A stretch of DNA of 64,000 nt from Oceanobacillus sp. HTM 045 (GCA_009733745.1 WNWL01000007.1:248001-312000), one strand, 5' to 3'; positions 52,720 through 62,042 are shown, numbered from the stretch's first letter. Numbers and translations: made by a program. The notes: generated from the letters alone by a model not told the origin.

Positions 52720-53100
52720 TCAGGCCGACCGCTCTGCGCGCCGCCGCGCGTCCTGCCGCGCGCGTTCCAGCAGCCGGATCACCGCCTGTTCGCGCCCGAG
52801 AGCTGTTGCAAGCGCCGCGCGCCCGGCCGCCGCAGCGCGATCCGCCTGCGCGGCGGAATCTTCCGCCGCATCGGCCCGGAGCGCGAGATGGTGCTGCCAG
52901 CGCGCGTGCGATTCGAGGTCGAAGGCGGAGCCGGGCGCCTCTCGCGGCGCTTCAGCCATCTGTGCCCGCAGTTGCGCAGATTCGGCCCGATGATGCTCGG
53001 CGCGGGCGGTGATCGCCGCGAGCTTCGCCATCTCCGCCTTCTTCGCCGCTTCGAGCGCCTTCAGCATCCGGACCAGCGCGCCGGGCGAGAGGCCGCTCAT
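52720..53100 (-). CDS. FliJ-like coiled-coil protein
   Basis: Protein of 126 residues, almost all helix and rich in Ala, Glu, Arg and Lys (MLKALEAAKKAEMAKLAAIT, AAAGRAALATALGREQAVIRLL). The position after flhB, with a 4-base overlap, and the length suggest the FliJ-type chaperone or stalk of the flagellar export ATPase. Sequence similarity is low-complexity in type, so the name is tentative. Confidence 0.6.
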   Translation of the reverse strand: MSGLSPGALVRMLKALEAAKKAEMAKLAAITARAEHHRAESAQLRAQMAEAPREAPGSAFDLESHARWQHHLALRADAAEDSAAQADRAAAAGRAALATALGREQAVIRLLERARQDARRRAERSA

Positions 53101-54182
53101 GCCGAGCCCGTGCGCTTCTGGCGCATCCGGTCGGCGAAGACGATGGCCGCGGCCGCCGCCCGGAAATGCTCGGGCATGATCTCGTGGCCGACCTCGACCA
53201 TCGCGTGGATCGACCGCGCCGTGGGCGGGTCGGAATGGATCGGCACCCCGGCCTCCTCCGCCGCCGCGCGGATCCGGGCGGCGACCTCGTCGACGCCCTT
53301 CGCAAGGCAGACCGGCGGGCGCGGCGACGCGCGCTCCCACTTGAGCGCGACCGCGAAATGCGTCGGGTTGACCACCACGACATCCGCCTTCGGGACATCG
53401 AGCAGCATCCGGTTGGTCGCGATCTCGCGCGCCCGGTCACGCCGGGTCTGGCGGAGTTGCGGGTCGCCCTCCGACTGCTTCACCTCGTCCCGGAGTTCCT
53501 GGTGCGACATCCTGAGCCGGTTGCGATGATGCACGCGCTGCCAGAGGATGTCGATCAGCGCGATCAGCACGGTGATCGCAAGCACGCCGCCGAGCACGTT
53601 CCAGACCTGCGCTTCGAGCAGGTGCGGCAGGATCCGCGCGTTGAGGCTCAGGTAGCGCGGCAGGTTGTCGAACTCGGACAGGAGCGCGAAGTAGAGCACG
53701 AGCGCGACGGCGAACATCTTCACCGCGCTCTTGAGGAACTCGACGAGACCGGCCGGGCCGTATTTCTGCTTGGCGTTCGAGATCACCGAGATATTCGACA
53801 GTTTGGGCATGATCTTCTTCGGCGCGAAGACGATCCCGCGCTGGACGACCAGCGCAACCAGCACCGCAGCCGCGGGCAGGGCGAGAACGGGAAGAACCGC
53901 GAACAGGACCCGAGCCGCGACGTCCATCGTCGTCGCCTGCCCGCCGGGGCCCGAGACCGCATCCGCCAGCCGCATCGGATCGCTGAGGAAGGGGATGAGC
54001 GCAGAACCGAGCCCCTCGGCGCCGGCATAGACGGCAATCAGCATCGCGAGGGCGAACCCCGCGTAGGCCGCGGCCGCCTGCGCGTCGGTAGAGCGCGGGA
54101 TATCGCCTTCCTCGCGCGCCTTCTCGATTCGTTGCGGGGTCGCTTCCTCGGTCTTTTCCTGGCCTTCGTTCTCGGAACTCAA
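53097..54182 (-). CDS. flhB: Flagellar export-apparatus switch protein FlhB
   Basis: Protein of 361 residues: an N-terminal charged head (EGQEKTEEATPQRIEKAREEGDIPRS), four membrane helices and a cytoplasmic C-terminal domain with the autocleavage motif VVNPTHFAVAL. FlhB switches export from rod/hook to filament substrates after cleavage at NPTH. The start is TTG 54182, whose bases overlap the fliR stop (TTGA), an unusual start but the only one that keeps the conserved N-terminus. Confidence 0.94.
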   Translation of the reverse strand: MSSENEGQEKTEEATPQRIEKAREEGDIPRSTDAQAAAAYAGFALAMLIAVYAGAEGLGSALIPFLSDPMRLADAVSGPGGQATTMDVAARVLFAVLPVLALPAAAVLVALVVQRGIVFAPKKIMPKLSNISVISNAKQKYGPAGLVEFLKSAVKMFAVALVLYFALLSEFDNLPRYLSLNARILPHLLEAQVWNVLGGVLAITVLIALIDILWQRVHHRNRLRMSHQELRDEVKQSEGDPQLRQTRRDRAREIATNRMLLDVPKADVVVVNPTHFAVALKWERASPRPPVCLAKGVDEVAARIRAAAEEAGVPIHSDPPTARSIHAMVEVGHEIMPEHFRAAAAAIVFADRMRQKRTGSA

Positions 54183-54961
54183 CGCAGCCCCCCTATCGGA
54201 TCCGCGAAGACCCGGCCGAGATGCGCGCCCCAGGCCTCGAACAGCATCGGCGCGGTCAGGAGCAGCGAGACCATGCCGAGCCAGACGATCGCCGGCACGC
54301 CGACGAAGGAGACCATGAGCTGGGGCATCGCCCGGTTCAGGGCGCCGAGCGCGAGGTTGTAGGTGAAGCCGATCACCAGGAAGGGGGCCGCGAGCGACAC
54401 CGCGATCGAGAAGCCCGCGGCGACCCGGTCGACCGTCCATTCCGCGGCATCGCCCGCGACGGGGAAGCGGCCATAGGGAAGGACGTCGTAGAGGGCGTAG
54501 AGCGCCGAGACCAGTTCGACATGCAGCCCGGCCGCCAGCATGAGCACGATCCCACCGAAGCTCAGGAGCGTCGCGATGGTCGGCTCGGGCTCGGGCGCGA
54601 CGCCGGAGCCGAACATCTGCGCCAGCGACAGGTTCTGCGCGGCGATCATCCCGGCGATCTGGAGGATGTAGACGAGGATCCGGAACGCGAAGCCGATCAG
54701 CAGCCCCGCCGCCGCCTCCGCGAGCAGCAACTCGAAGAAGCCGACCGCTGTGCGCGGCGCCTCCGGCACCAGCGGGGCGATCATCGGCGAGAGGACGAGG
54801 GTGATCGCAATCGCGCCGCCGAGCCGGACCCGCACCGGTACCGCACGCTCGCCGAAGCCCGGCACGAGGAAGAGCGCCGCGCCGATGCGGACAAACACGC
54901 CCGCCGCCGCGAGCACGTAGGCCCCGGCAGTATCGAGAACCGGTGCGAGCGCGGCTTCCAT
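54179..54961 (-). CDS. fliR: Flagellar biosynthetic protein FliR
   Basis: Membrane protein of 260 residues with six hydrophobic helices and the conserved PGFGERAVPVRVRL near residue 35 and GLLIGFAFRILVYILQIAG in the centre. Component of the export gate with FliP and FliQ. It lies 7 bases after flhA and overlaps flhB. Confidence 0.93.
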   Translation of the reverse strand: MEAALAPVLDTAGAYVLAAAGVFVRIGAALFLVPGFGERAVPVRVRLGGAIAITLVLSPMIAPLVPEAPRTAVGFFELLLAEAAAGLLIGFAFRILVYILQIAGMIAAQNLSLAQMFGSGVAPEPEPTIATLLSFGGIVLMLAAGLHVELVSALYALYDVLPYGRFPVAGDAAEWTVDRVAAGFSIAVSLAAPFLVIGFTYNLALGALNRAMPQLMVSFVGVPAIVWLGMVSLLLTAPMLFEAWGAHLGRVFADPIGGLR

Positions 54962-54968
54962 TCCCGCC

Positions 54969-57059
54969 TCACGCCATGCCGACGAGCGCGAGCTTCGCGC
55001 CGGTGCCGATCTCCTCGAAGCTCAGCACCGGGTTGCGGATCCCCTTCGCCTCCAGCACGTGGCGCAGGAACCGGCGGCGGCGCGCCGAGGTCGCGATCGC
55101 GGGGAACTGGCCGTGACTGGCGGCCAGCGTCAACTTCTCGCGCACCGATCCCGCCAGCCGCGTGAACTCCTCGGGCGGCAGCGCCACGTCGATCGCGCCG
55201 CTCTCCTCGCGTTCGTGCTGCGAGAACAGGCTCTCCCAGTCGGGCGCCAGTTGCACCAGCGGCAGCGTACCGCTGTCGTCGAGAAGGCGAGCGACGATCT
55301 GGAACGCGATCCGCCGGCGCACATGCTCGGCGACCTCGTCGCCGCCGAGCCCCGCCGATCTCGCCTCGGACACCGCCTCGAGGACCAGCGGCAGGTTCCG
55401 GATCGGCACCCGCTCGTCGAGCAACTGCCGCAGCACCGATTGCAGGAGGTCCAGCGGCACCTTGTCGGGCACGAACTCGTCGAGGATCCGCCGGTTCGCC
55501 TCGGCGCGGCCGGGATCGGTCGGGGCGGAGAACTCGTCGAGCAGCTTGCGCAGCGCCCGGCGGGTGAAGAGCCGCCCGAAGTTGAGCTGGATCATCTCGA
55601 GAAGATGCGTCGCCACGACCTCGCCGGGGCCGATCACCGGCAGGCCCTGCGCCGCGGCGTCCTCGTGATGGCGCTCGGCGACCCAGCGCGCGCTGGCGCC
55701 GTAGACCGGCTCCTTCACGTCCTCGCCGGGAATGCCGAGGTCGGAATCGTCGCGGGTCAGCACCAGCACGTGGCCGGGGCGCAGGTCGGAGCGTGCCACC
55801 TCGACCCCCTGGATGTGGATCGAGTACTTGCCCTTGGCCAGCGTGCTGTCGTCGGTCAGGCGCACCTCCGGGATCACGAAGCCGTACTCGGTCGCGATGT
55901 GCCGGCGCATGTTGACGATCCGGCTTTCCAGCCCGGCGCCCGGCTCCATCACTGCGGCGATCAGGTCCGGCGCGAATCGGACGTGGATCTCGTCGACATC
56001 CAGAAGGTCGCCCAGACTGCGCCGTTCGCGCCGCGGGGCGGCCTCCGCCTGCGCCTCCACGGCCTCGCGCGCCTTGCGCCGCCGCGCCGCGCGCGCCGTG
56101 ATGACGCTCGCGCCCGCAAGGGCAAGCGCCCCGGCGATGAACGGCGCGAAGGGCAGCCCCGGGAAGAGCGCGAAGATCGCCATCAGCCCGGCGACCGTCG
56201 CCAGCGCGCCGGGATAGCCGCCAAGCTGGTCGACCATCGCGCGGTCGGCCGAACCCAGCACGCCGCCCTTCGAGAGCAGCAGCGCCGCCGCGATCGAGAC
56301 GATCACCGAGGGGATCTGGCTCACCAGCCCGTCGCCCACCGTCAGCACCGCATAGGTCTCGATCGCCGCGCCAAAACTCATGCCGTGATAGAAAAGCCCC
56401 ATCGCGAGGCCCATCACCAGGTTGAGAATGGTGATCAGCAGCCCGGCGATCGCATCGCCCTTGACGAACTTCGAGGCGCCGTCGAGCGAGCCGAAGAATG
56501 TGGTCTCCTCCTGCTCGATCCGGCGGCGCTCCTTCGCCTCGGCATGGCTGATCGCGCCGGCGGCGACGTCCGAGTCGATCGCCAGCTGCTTGCCCGGCAT
56601 CCCGTCGAGCGCGAAGCGCGCGCCCACCTCGGCCATGCGCCCCGCACCCTTGGTGATCACGATGAAATTCACGATCAGCAGGACGCAGAACACCACGAGC
56701 CCGAGGAAGATGTTCCCGCCCATGATGAACATGGCGAAGCCCTGGATCACCCCGCCCGCCGCGTCGGCGCCGGTATGCCCCTCGCCGATGATCAGCTTGG
56801 TCGACGAGACGTTGAGCGAGAGCCGCAGCATCAGCGAGGCGAGCAGGATCGTCGGGAAGGCCGAGAAATCCAGCGGCCGCTCGATGAAGAGCGTGGTGGT
56901 GAAGACGAGGATCGCGAGGCCGAACGAGACCGCCAGACCGAGGTCCAGGAGCCAGGGCGGCATCGGCAGGACCATCATGACGATCACCGCCATGAGGGCG
57001 AGCGCCAACAACACGGTCGGCTGGTAGAGGCCGCGGATGGTCATCTTCGGGCGCTCCAT
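54969..57059 (-). CDS. flhA: Flagellar biosynthesis protein FlhA
   Basis: Protein of 696 residues. The N-terminal half has eight helices (QPTVLLALALMAVIVMMVLP, FPTILLASLMLRLSLNVSSTK, the FHIPEP-like FALDGMPGKQLAID segment), and the C-terminal half is the cytoplasmic ring domain (GSASARWV-like region, IGPGEVVATHL, then RNLPLVLEAV and EIGTGAKLAL at the end). Forms the export gate ring. ATG 57059. Confidence 0.95.
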   Translation of the reverse strand: MERPKMTIRGLYQPTVLLALALMAVIVMMVLPMPPWLLDLGLAVSFGLAILVFTTTLFIERPLDFSAFPTILLASLMLRLSLNVSSTKLIIGEGHTGADAAGGVIQGFAMFIMGGNIFLGLVVFCVLLIVNFIVITKGAGRMAEVGARFALDGMPGKQLAIDSDVAAGAISHAEAKERRRIEQEETTFFGSLDGASKFVKGDAIAGLLITILNLVMGLAMGLFYHGMSFGAAIETYAVLTVGDGLVSQIPSVIVSIAAALLLSKGGVLGSADRAMVDQLGGYPGALATVAGLMAIFALFPGLPFAPFIAGALALAGASVITARAARRRKAREAVEAQAEAAPRRERRSLGDLLDVDEIHVRFAPDLIAAVMEPGAGLESRIVNMRRHIATEYGFVIPEVRLTDDSTLAKGKYSIHIQGVEVARSDLRPGHVLVLTRDDSDLGIPGEDVKEPVYGASARWVAERHHEDAAAQGLPVIGPGEVVATHLLEMIQLNFGRLFTRRALRKLLDEFSAPTDPGRAEANRRILDEFVPDKVPLDLLQSVLRQLLDERVPIRNLPLVLEAVSEARSAGLGGDEVAEHVRRRIAFQIVARLLDDSGTLPLVQLAPDWESLFSQHEREESGAIDVALPPEEFTRLAGSVREKLTLAASHGQFPAIATSARRRRFLRHVLEAKGIRNPVLSFEEIGTGAKLALVGMA

Positions 57060-57069
57060 GTCTCCCCCC

Positions 57070-57852
57070 TCAATTCCCCGTCCCGAACAGCGGACGCCCC
57101 GCCGCGAGCGCGCCGAGGCCGACCGCCCCGGCGCTCCCGCCCGCTCCGGAGCCGCTGCCGGGCACGGGCGATCCCCCGGCGATCAGCGGGCCGGCCGCCG
57201 CCGCGAGAAGCGGCAGCGTGGCGCCGTCCGGCAAGCGCGCCGCGTGGCGCCTGACCGGCGCCGTCAACGGCCCGGCCGGCGCCACTGCCCCGATGCCCTC
57301 TGCAAGGGCCGGATGGTCGAGCGCCGCCGCGACGAGCCGCCTGTACCGCGCGCTGTGCCGCGGCGTGCGCGAGTGGTAGTGGCCCGCGGCCCGCAGCCAG
57401 TCGCCGCTTTCCCGGTAGAGATCGAGCAGGAACTGCGCCGCGTAATCCGCCGACAGGGCGGGGTCGAACATCTCGGCGATGTCGTCGAAGGCCGAGCCGT
57501 GCCAGCGGTAGTTGAGCTGGAAACAGCCGACATCGAACGAGACCTGGCCCGCCGCGAGCGTCGCCCGCGCATGCGCGAGCGCCTCCGCGCGACTGTCGAA
57601 CCAGTAACCCTTTCCCGCCACGTTCACCGTCCAGGGCCAGGGGCCGACGGCCCCGTCCGACTTGCGCCGGGTCTCCACCAGGGTGATCGCCAGCATGAAG
57701 CGTTCGGGAACGCCGCGCCGCGCCGCCGCCTCGACCGCTGCCGCGCGGCAGAGATCTGCCTCGGTTGCCGCGGCGCGGTCGGGATGACCAGTGAGAAGGA
57801 GCGCAACCGCGACGGCGATCGCGCAAATGACCCCGGAATTCAGGCGCCGCAT
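57070..57852 (-). CDS. Lytic transglycosylase-like protein, flagellar (SltF-type)
   Basis: Exported protein of 260 residues with a signal peptide (VICAIAVAVALLLTG, cleavage near AAATE). The lysozyme-like domain has the catalytic Glu in FMLAITLVETRRKSDG and the later FDVGCFQLNYRWHG and AAGHYHSRTP motifs. It would open peptidoglycan for rod passage, as SltF does in Rhodobacter. Located between flhA and fliQ, which fits that role. The C-terminal tail is low-complexity. Confidence 0.86.
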   Translation of the reverse strand: MRRLNSGVICAIAVAVALLLTGHPDRAAATEADLCRAAAVEAAARRGVPERFMLAITLVETRRKSDGAVGPWPWTVNVAGKGYWFDSRAEALAHARATLAAGQVSFDVGCFQLNYRWHGSAFDDIAEMFDPALSADYAAQFLLDLYRESGDWLRAAGHYHSRTPRHSARYRRLVAAALDHPALAEGIGAVAPAGPLTAPVRRHAARLPDGATLPLLAAAAGPLIAGGSPVPGSGSGAGGSAGAVGLGALAAGRPLFGTGN

Positions 57853-57855
57853 GGC

Positions 57856-58131
57856 CTATCCGCCCGCGATCAGCGGTATGATCCGGTCCTGGAAGAGCGA
57901 GACCAGCCCCTGTCCCATGTAGGACATCGTCATCCAGAAGACCGCACCGATCGCGATGAGCTTGGGCACGAAGGTCAGGGTCAGTTCCTGGATCGAGGTC
58001 AGCGCCTGCAGGAGGCCGATCGTGAGGCCCACCGCCAGCGCCACGGCGAGGATCGGCGTGGAAATCGCGAGCGCGGTCCAGAGCGATTCCCGCACGATGC
58101 TGATGACCTCGGTCTCACCCATCCGCGTCAC
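57856..58131 (-). CDS. fliQ: Flagellar biosynthetic protein FliQ
   Basis: Small membrane protein of 91 residues with two helices (LAVALAVGLTIGLLQALTSIQE and LIAIGAVFWMTMSYMGQGLVS) and the typical QELTLTFVPKL between. Part of the FliPQR gate. The start overlaps the fliE stop as ATGA. Confidence 0.93.
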   Translation of the reverse strand: MTRMGETEVISIVRESLWTALAISTPILAVALAVGLTIGLLQALTSIQELTLTFVPKLIAIGAVFWMTMSYMGQGLVSLFQDRIIPLIAGG

Positions 58132-58433
58132 ACCGGCATGCGCAGGAGTTCCTGGTAGGCCTCGACGACCCGGTCGCGGACGGTCACGGCCGTCTGCAAC
58201 GCCATTTCCGTCGCCGCGAGCGCCTCGACCACCGACTGGGCATCCGCCTGGCCGACCAGCGCGGCCTGCGCGGTGCGCTCCCCCTGCTGGACCGTGGCGA
58301 GCATGTCGCGTGCGGCCGCCTCGAGCGCCTCCGAGAAGCTCTGGCCCTCGGTCGCGGCCGGGGCGGCGCTGCCTTCCGTGATCCGGCTGGCGGTGCCGTA
58401 GAGCTGCGAGGCGAGCGTGGTTTCGATCTTCAT
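58128..58433 (-). CDS. fliE: Flagellar hook-basal body protein FliE
   Basis: Protein of 101 residues joining the MS ring and rod. The conserved C-terminal part is visible: SVVEALAATEMALQTAVTVRDRVVEAYQELLRMPV. The N-terminal half is short and charged. It lies 14 bases after flgC. Confidence 0.92.
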   Translation of the reverse strand: MKIETTLASQLYGTASRITEGSAAPAATEGQSFSEALEAAARDMLATVQQGERTAQAALVGQADAQSVVEALAATEMALQTAVTVRDRVVEAYQELLRMPV

Positions 58434-58447
58434 CGTCTGTCTCCCGA

Positions 58448-58846
58448 TCAGCGGCGCAGAAGGTCGAGCATGCCGGTGTACATCTCGCGCGCCTGGTCGA
58501 AGATGTTCAGATTGGCCTCGTAGGACCGCCCGGCCTGGCGGGCGTCGACCATCTCGATCAGCGGGTCGACATTCGAGGAACGCACCATGCCAAGCTCGTC
58601 GGCCAGTGGGTGGCCCGGCTCGTAGACGAGGTTCAGGTCCGACCGGTCGAGCCGCACCTTGCCGGGCATGACCCGCATCGCGCCGTCCGCACGGTCGACC
58701 TCGCTGCGGAACGAGACCGTCTTGCGGTGGTAGCCGGGCGTGTCGGAATTGGCCATGTTCTCGGCGATCAGGCGCAGCCGCAGACCCTGCGACTCCATCC
58801 CGCTCGTGGCCGTCTTCATGGCGCGGAACATGTCTCCTTGGAGCAT
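58448..58846 (-). CDS. flgC: Flagellar basal-body rod protein FlgC
   Basis: Rod protein of 132 residues. The N-terminal MKTATSGMESQGLRLRLIAENMANSDTPGY and C-terminal EANLNIFDQAREMYTGMLDLL motifs are diagnostic of FlgC. Between flgB and fliE in the standard order. Confidence 0.94.
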   Translation of the reverse strand: MLQGDMFRAMKTATSGMESQGLRLRLIAENMANSDTPGYHRKTVSFRSEVDRADGAMRVMPGKVRLDRSDLNLVYEPGHPLADELGMVRSSNVDPLIEMVDARQAGRSYEANLNIFDQAREMYTGMLDLLRR

Positions 58847-58857
58847 GGCGGATCTCC

Positions 58858-59250
58858 TCAGCGGTTGCGGCCGAGACCGACCCGCATGAGGTCGATGGCC
58901 TTGGAATAGATCGTCATGGCGAGGTTGTGGTGCGCCTGCGCCTCGACGGCGCGAATCGACTGGTCCTCCAGCGAGACGGAGTTGCCGTTCGGCGTGGTCG
59001 GCGTGCCGGCATCGACCACGCGCACCGACCCGTCGCCCGGCGCACCGGAATAGTGCCCGGCCCGCGTCGCCCTCGGTGCCGAGAGCCGGTCATAGGCCAC
59101 CGCGAAGGGCGCGACGTCGCGCGCGCGGTAGCCGGGCGTGTCGGCATTCGCGATGTTCTCTGCAATGATGCTGTGGCGATGGGCGGAATGCCGCGCAAGG
59201 GCGCCGGCCGTCCGCAGGAGCGCTAGGTTCTCCAGCATGTTCTTCACCAT
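58858..59250 (-). CDS. flgB: Flagellar basal-body rod protein FlgB
   Basis: Rod protein of 130 residues with SIIAENIANADTPGYRARD, the shared rod motif. ATG 59250 is used; ATG 59238 is possible. First gene of the leftward flagellar operon and divergent from fliI. Confidence 0.93.
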   Translation of the reverse strand: MVKNMLENLALLRTAGALARHSAHRHSIIAENIANADTPGYRARDVAPFAVAYDRLSAPRATRAGHYSGAPGDGSVRVVDAGTPTTPNGNSVSLEDQSIRAVEAQAHHNLAMTIYSKAIDLMRVGLGRNR

Positions 59251-59285
59251 TCTTGGTTCGCTGCCTGTTCCCTAGCGCGTTGCAG

Positions 59286-59300
59286 TTAACAGAGTGTTTG
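59286..59300. promoter_or_regulatory. Possible CtrA-type site between flgB and fliI
   Basis: TTAA (59286-59289), a 7-base spacer and TTTG (59297-59300) approximate the alphaproteobacterial CtrA motif (TTAA-N7-TTAA). The position between two divergent flagellar genes is where CtrA sites are found in relatives. The second half-site is imperfect. Confidence 0.35.
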
Positions 59301-59324
59301 ACTTGCCGTGCGATTAGTCCCGGC

Positions 59325-60728
59325 ATGAGCGAGACAGCACATCCCCGCCCCTCCGCGCCGCCCCTGCCCGGCAAGGCCACCAACGTCGAAATCCCCGGGC
59401 ACACGCGGCTCTGGGGCACCGTCCGCGGCTCCGACGGGGTCACGGTCCGGCTCGCCGGCCTGGTCCGGTTCGCCCGAGTCGGCGACCCGGTGCGGATTCG
59501 CGCCGTCACCGGCGCCCATATCGACGCGGAAGTCGTCGCGATCAGCGATGCCGAGACCGTGGCGATGCTGATGGGCCCCGCAGACGGGATCGTCGCCGGG
59601 CAGCGCGCGGAACTCGTCACCGCCGCCACGCCATGCCCCTCCGACGCGTGGCTCGGGCAGGTGATCGACGCCTTCGGGCGCCTGCCGGACGGCAACCCGG
59701 CACCCTCCGGCCCCCGCCCTGCAGCCCTCCGCGGGGCACCGCCGGTGGCCAGCCGCCGCCGCGCAATTGGCGGTCCACTCTCCACGGGCCTCGCCGCGCT
59801 CGACACGATGCTGCCACTGTGCCGCGGCCAGCGCCTTGGCGTCTTCGCGGGCGCGGGCGTGGGCAAGTCGCGGATGCTGGCGGAGCTGGCACGCGGCCTC
59901 GATGCGGACGTGGTGGTGATCGGCCTGATCGGCGAACGCGGCCGGGAGGTCGGCGAGTTCGCCCGCCACCTCCTGGGAGAGGAGGCCCGGGCGCGCAGCG
60001 TGGTCATCGCCGCCACCTCGGACGAGACGGCACTGGTCAAGCGGCGCGCGGCGCAGCTCGTGCTCGCAACCGCCGAGCATTTCCGCGACCAGGGCCTGCA
60101 CGTGCTCTGCCTGTTCGATTCGGTCACGCGCTTCGCGGAGGCGCACCGGGAGATCGCGCTGGCAGCCGGCGAGGTGCCGGCGCTCCGGGCCTTCCCGCCC
60201 TCGACGACACCGGCCATCGCCGCACTCTGCGAACGGGCCGGGCCGGGCCGCGACGAACCCGGCTGCGGCGACATCACCGCGATCTTCACCGTTCTGGTCG
60301 CGGGGTCGGACATGGACGAACCGGTCGCCGACATGGTGCGCGGCATTCTCGACGGCCACGTGATCCTCGACCGCGCGATCGCCGAGCGGGGCCGATTTCC
60401 CGCAATCGACCTGCGCCGGTCCGTCTCCCGATCCGCACCCGGCGCCTGGACGGCGGAGGAAATGGCGCTGGCCTCGCGGGCCCGCGCCCTTGTCGCCGCC
60501 TACGAGGAGCAGGCGCCGATGATCCAGGTCGGGCTCTACACGCCGGGCGCCGACCCGCGGCTCGACGAGGCGGTCAGGCTCTGGCCCGATCTCGATGCCT
60601 TCGTGGGAAGTGCGGCCGGTCCGGGTGGCCGTCGCGAAAGCTTCGAGCGGCTTGCAGAGATCGTCCAGCCGAAGCAGCCGGCCCAGGCCACCGGGCCGCG
60701 AGCCATGCCCACACCGAAGGTCGCGTGA
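59325..60728 (+). CDS. fliI: Flagellum-specific ATP synthase FliI
   Basis: Export ATPase of 467 residues. Walker A is GAGVGKSRM, Walker B LCLFDSVTRF; the F1-beta-like core with PSTTPAIAALCERAGPG and SDMDEPVADMVRGILDGH is complete. ATG 59325 is chosen; the earlier in-frame TTG 59253 would read through the intergenic region. Transcribed rightward, divergent from the flgB operon and convergent with the DUF1217 gene. Confidence 0.93.
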   Translation: MSETAHPRPSAPPLPGKATNVEIPGHTRLWGTVRGSDGVTVRLAGLVRFARVGDPVRIRAVTGAHIDAEVVAISDAETVAMLMGPADGIVAGQRAELVTAATPCPSDAWLGQVIDAFGRLPDGNPAPSGPRPAALRGAPPVASRRRAIGGPLSTGLAALDTMLPLCRGQRLGVFAGAGVGKSRMLAELARGLDADVVVIGLIGERGREVGEFARHLLGEEARARSVVIAATSDETALVKRRAAQLVLATAEHFRDQGLHVLCLFDSVTRFAEAHREIALAAGEVPALRAFPPSTTPAIAALCERAGPGRDEPGCGDITAIFTVLVAGSDMDEPVADMVRGILDGHVILDRAIAERGRFPAIDLRRSVSRSAPGAWTAEEMALASRARALVAAYEEQAPMIQVGLYTPGADPRLDEAVRLWPDLDAFVGSAAGPGGRRESFERLAEIVQPKQPAQATGPRAMPTPKVA

Positions 60729-60773
60729 CCGTCGCGTCCCCGCCATCGCGGTGCGCGACCCGCCCGCCCGGCT

Positions 60774-61607
60774 TCAGAAGTTGGAGGCGAACAGGTTGCC
60801 GGCGCCCTGGCTGCCCAGCGAAGCGCCTTGCAGGAGCGTGAGCGCCGTGCTGCCCGGGGAATAGGCCGCCAGCGCCTCCTTGACCTGTGCGTTCAGCAGA
60901 TACCGGCGCACCATGTCGTCGACATTCTCCGCGTCGGCAAAAACTTCGACCGACTTGCCGCCATACATCTCGCGCGCCTTCTCCTTCAGGCGCTCGACCT
61001 GCGAATCGAGGTCGATTTGCGAGAACTCGGACGGCAGGTTGAACGCCCCTTCGACCACGGTGCGCAAAGGCTCGGATCCGAGCACGCGGAACCAGCCCGC
61101 GTCCTCGCTGAGGCCCTGGCCCGCGATCTCGGCAATGTCGCGGTCGAAGTTGAGGGCAAGGCGCATGTCGACGTCGATGTCCCCGACCATGCGCTCGAAC
61201 TGGCGGACCTTGTAGAGCTCGACCACCTTCTCGCGCCGCGATTCGATGTTCAGCAGGCTGCCGAACTGGTCGAAGCCGATGGTCTCGGCCATGTCCTTGT
61301 AGCGCGTGTCGTTCAACCGGTTGGCAAAGGAGGTCGAATCGATCACCCCCTCCTCGAGTATCCGGCGGACCAGCGCGCGCTTGTCGATCTCCTCGTCGAG
61401 GCCGAACGCTCCGAGCACCACCTCGAGCAGACGGCGATCCTGCACCAGGTCCTCCGCCGTCTCCGGCACACCCGCGTTCTCGAGGAAATACTCGACATTG
61501 CGGGTGATGGTCGGCGACTTGACGAAGGTTTCCAGCTGGCTGTCGTAGGTCCGCTCGAGGAAGCGGAACCCGGTATAGCCGCCGAAGGGAACGATGGGCG
61601 TGGACAT
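60774..61607 (-). CDS. DUF1217 family protein, flagellar cluster
   Basis: Protein of 277 residues starting MSTPIVPFGGYTGFRFLERTY. It has two related helical parts (NVEYFLENAGVPETAEDLVQD and DVDMRLALNFDRDIAEIAG) characteristic of DUF1217. In alphaproteobacteria these genes lie with flbT, flaF and flagellin, and some members affect motility. The start overlaps the flbT stop by one base. Confidence 0.87.
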   Translation of the reverse strand: MSTPIVPFGGYTGFRFLERTYDSQLETFVKSPTITRNVEYFLENAGVPETAEDLVQDRRLLEVVLGAFGLDEEIDKRALVRRILEEGVIDSTSFANRLNDTRYKDMAETIGFDQFGSLLNIESRREKVVELYKVRQFERMVGDIDVDMRLALNFDRDIAEIAGQGLSEDAGWFRVLGSEPLRTVVEGAFNLPSEFSQIDLDSQVERLKEKAREMYGGKSVEVFADAENVDDMVRRYLLNAQVKEALAAYSPGSTALTLLQGASLGSQGAGNLFASNF

Positions 61608-62041
61608 CACGCTGACCCGGATGCGCAGCCATGTGCCTGCAGCGGGAACCGGGCCAGCAAGGCCTCCTCGATCGGCAACAGGCCACGCAGCGCCTTGAGC
61701 GCCGCGTAGAAGTTGCCCTGCTCGACCGCGTCGCGGGCGCTGCAAAGCAGGTCGGTGCCCTCGAACCCTTCGAGCGCGTCCTCCAGCTGCTCGATGCCGA
61801 CGAGAAGCTGCTCGCCCGCCTCGTCCTCCCCCGCCTCACCGGCGACGGCGAGCTGGGCGACGTAGCAGACCCGCTTGACCGGCGTGTCGACCTCGTCCGG
61901 GTGGATGGCGTCGCGCAGCCGCAGGATGTTGGCGCCCGCCGTCTTCACGATCAGCCGCGCGCTACGGTCGCCGTTCTGCATCACGACGCCGTTCACCAGG
62001 AACTGTTCGTGGGCGCGGAGTTTCAGGATCAGCCCGGCCAT
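61607..62041 (-). CDS. flbT: Flagellin mRNA translation regulator FlbT
   Basis: Protein of 144 residues beginning MAGLILKLRAHEQFLVNGVVMQNGDR, the typical FlbT N-terminus. FlbT controls flagellin mRNA stability or translation in Caulobacter and relatives. Ends one base into the DUF1217 gene; begins one base after the flaF stop. Confidence 0.92.
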   Translation of the reverse strand: MAGLILKLRAHEQFLVNGVVMQNGDRSARLIVKTAGANILRLRDAIHPDEVDTPVKRVCYVAQLAVAGEAGEDEAGEQLLVGIEQLEDALEGFEGTDLLCSARDAVEQGNFYAALKALRGLLPIEEALLARFPLQAHGCASGSA

Positions 62042-62042
62042 G

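Noticed and set aside
55059-57254. Rightward open frame of about 731 codons
   Set aside because: It is antisense to flhA, whose motifs are unmistakable; the translation is Arg/Gln/Asp-rich noise.
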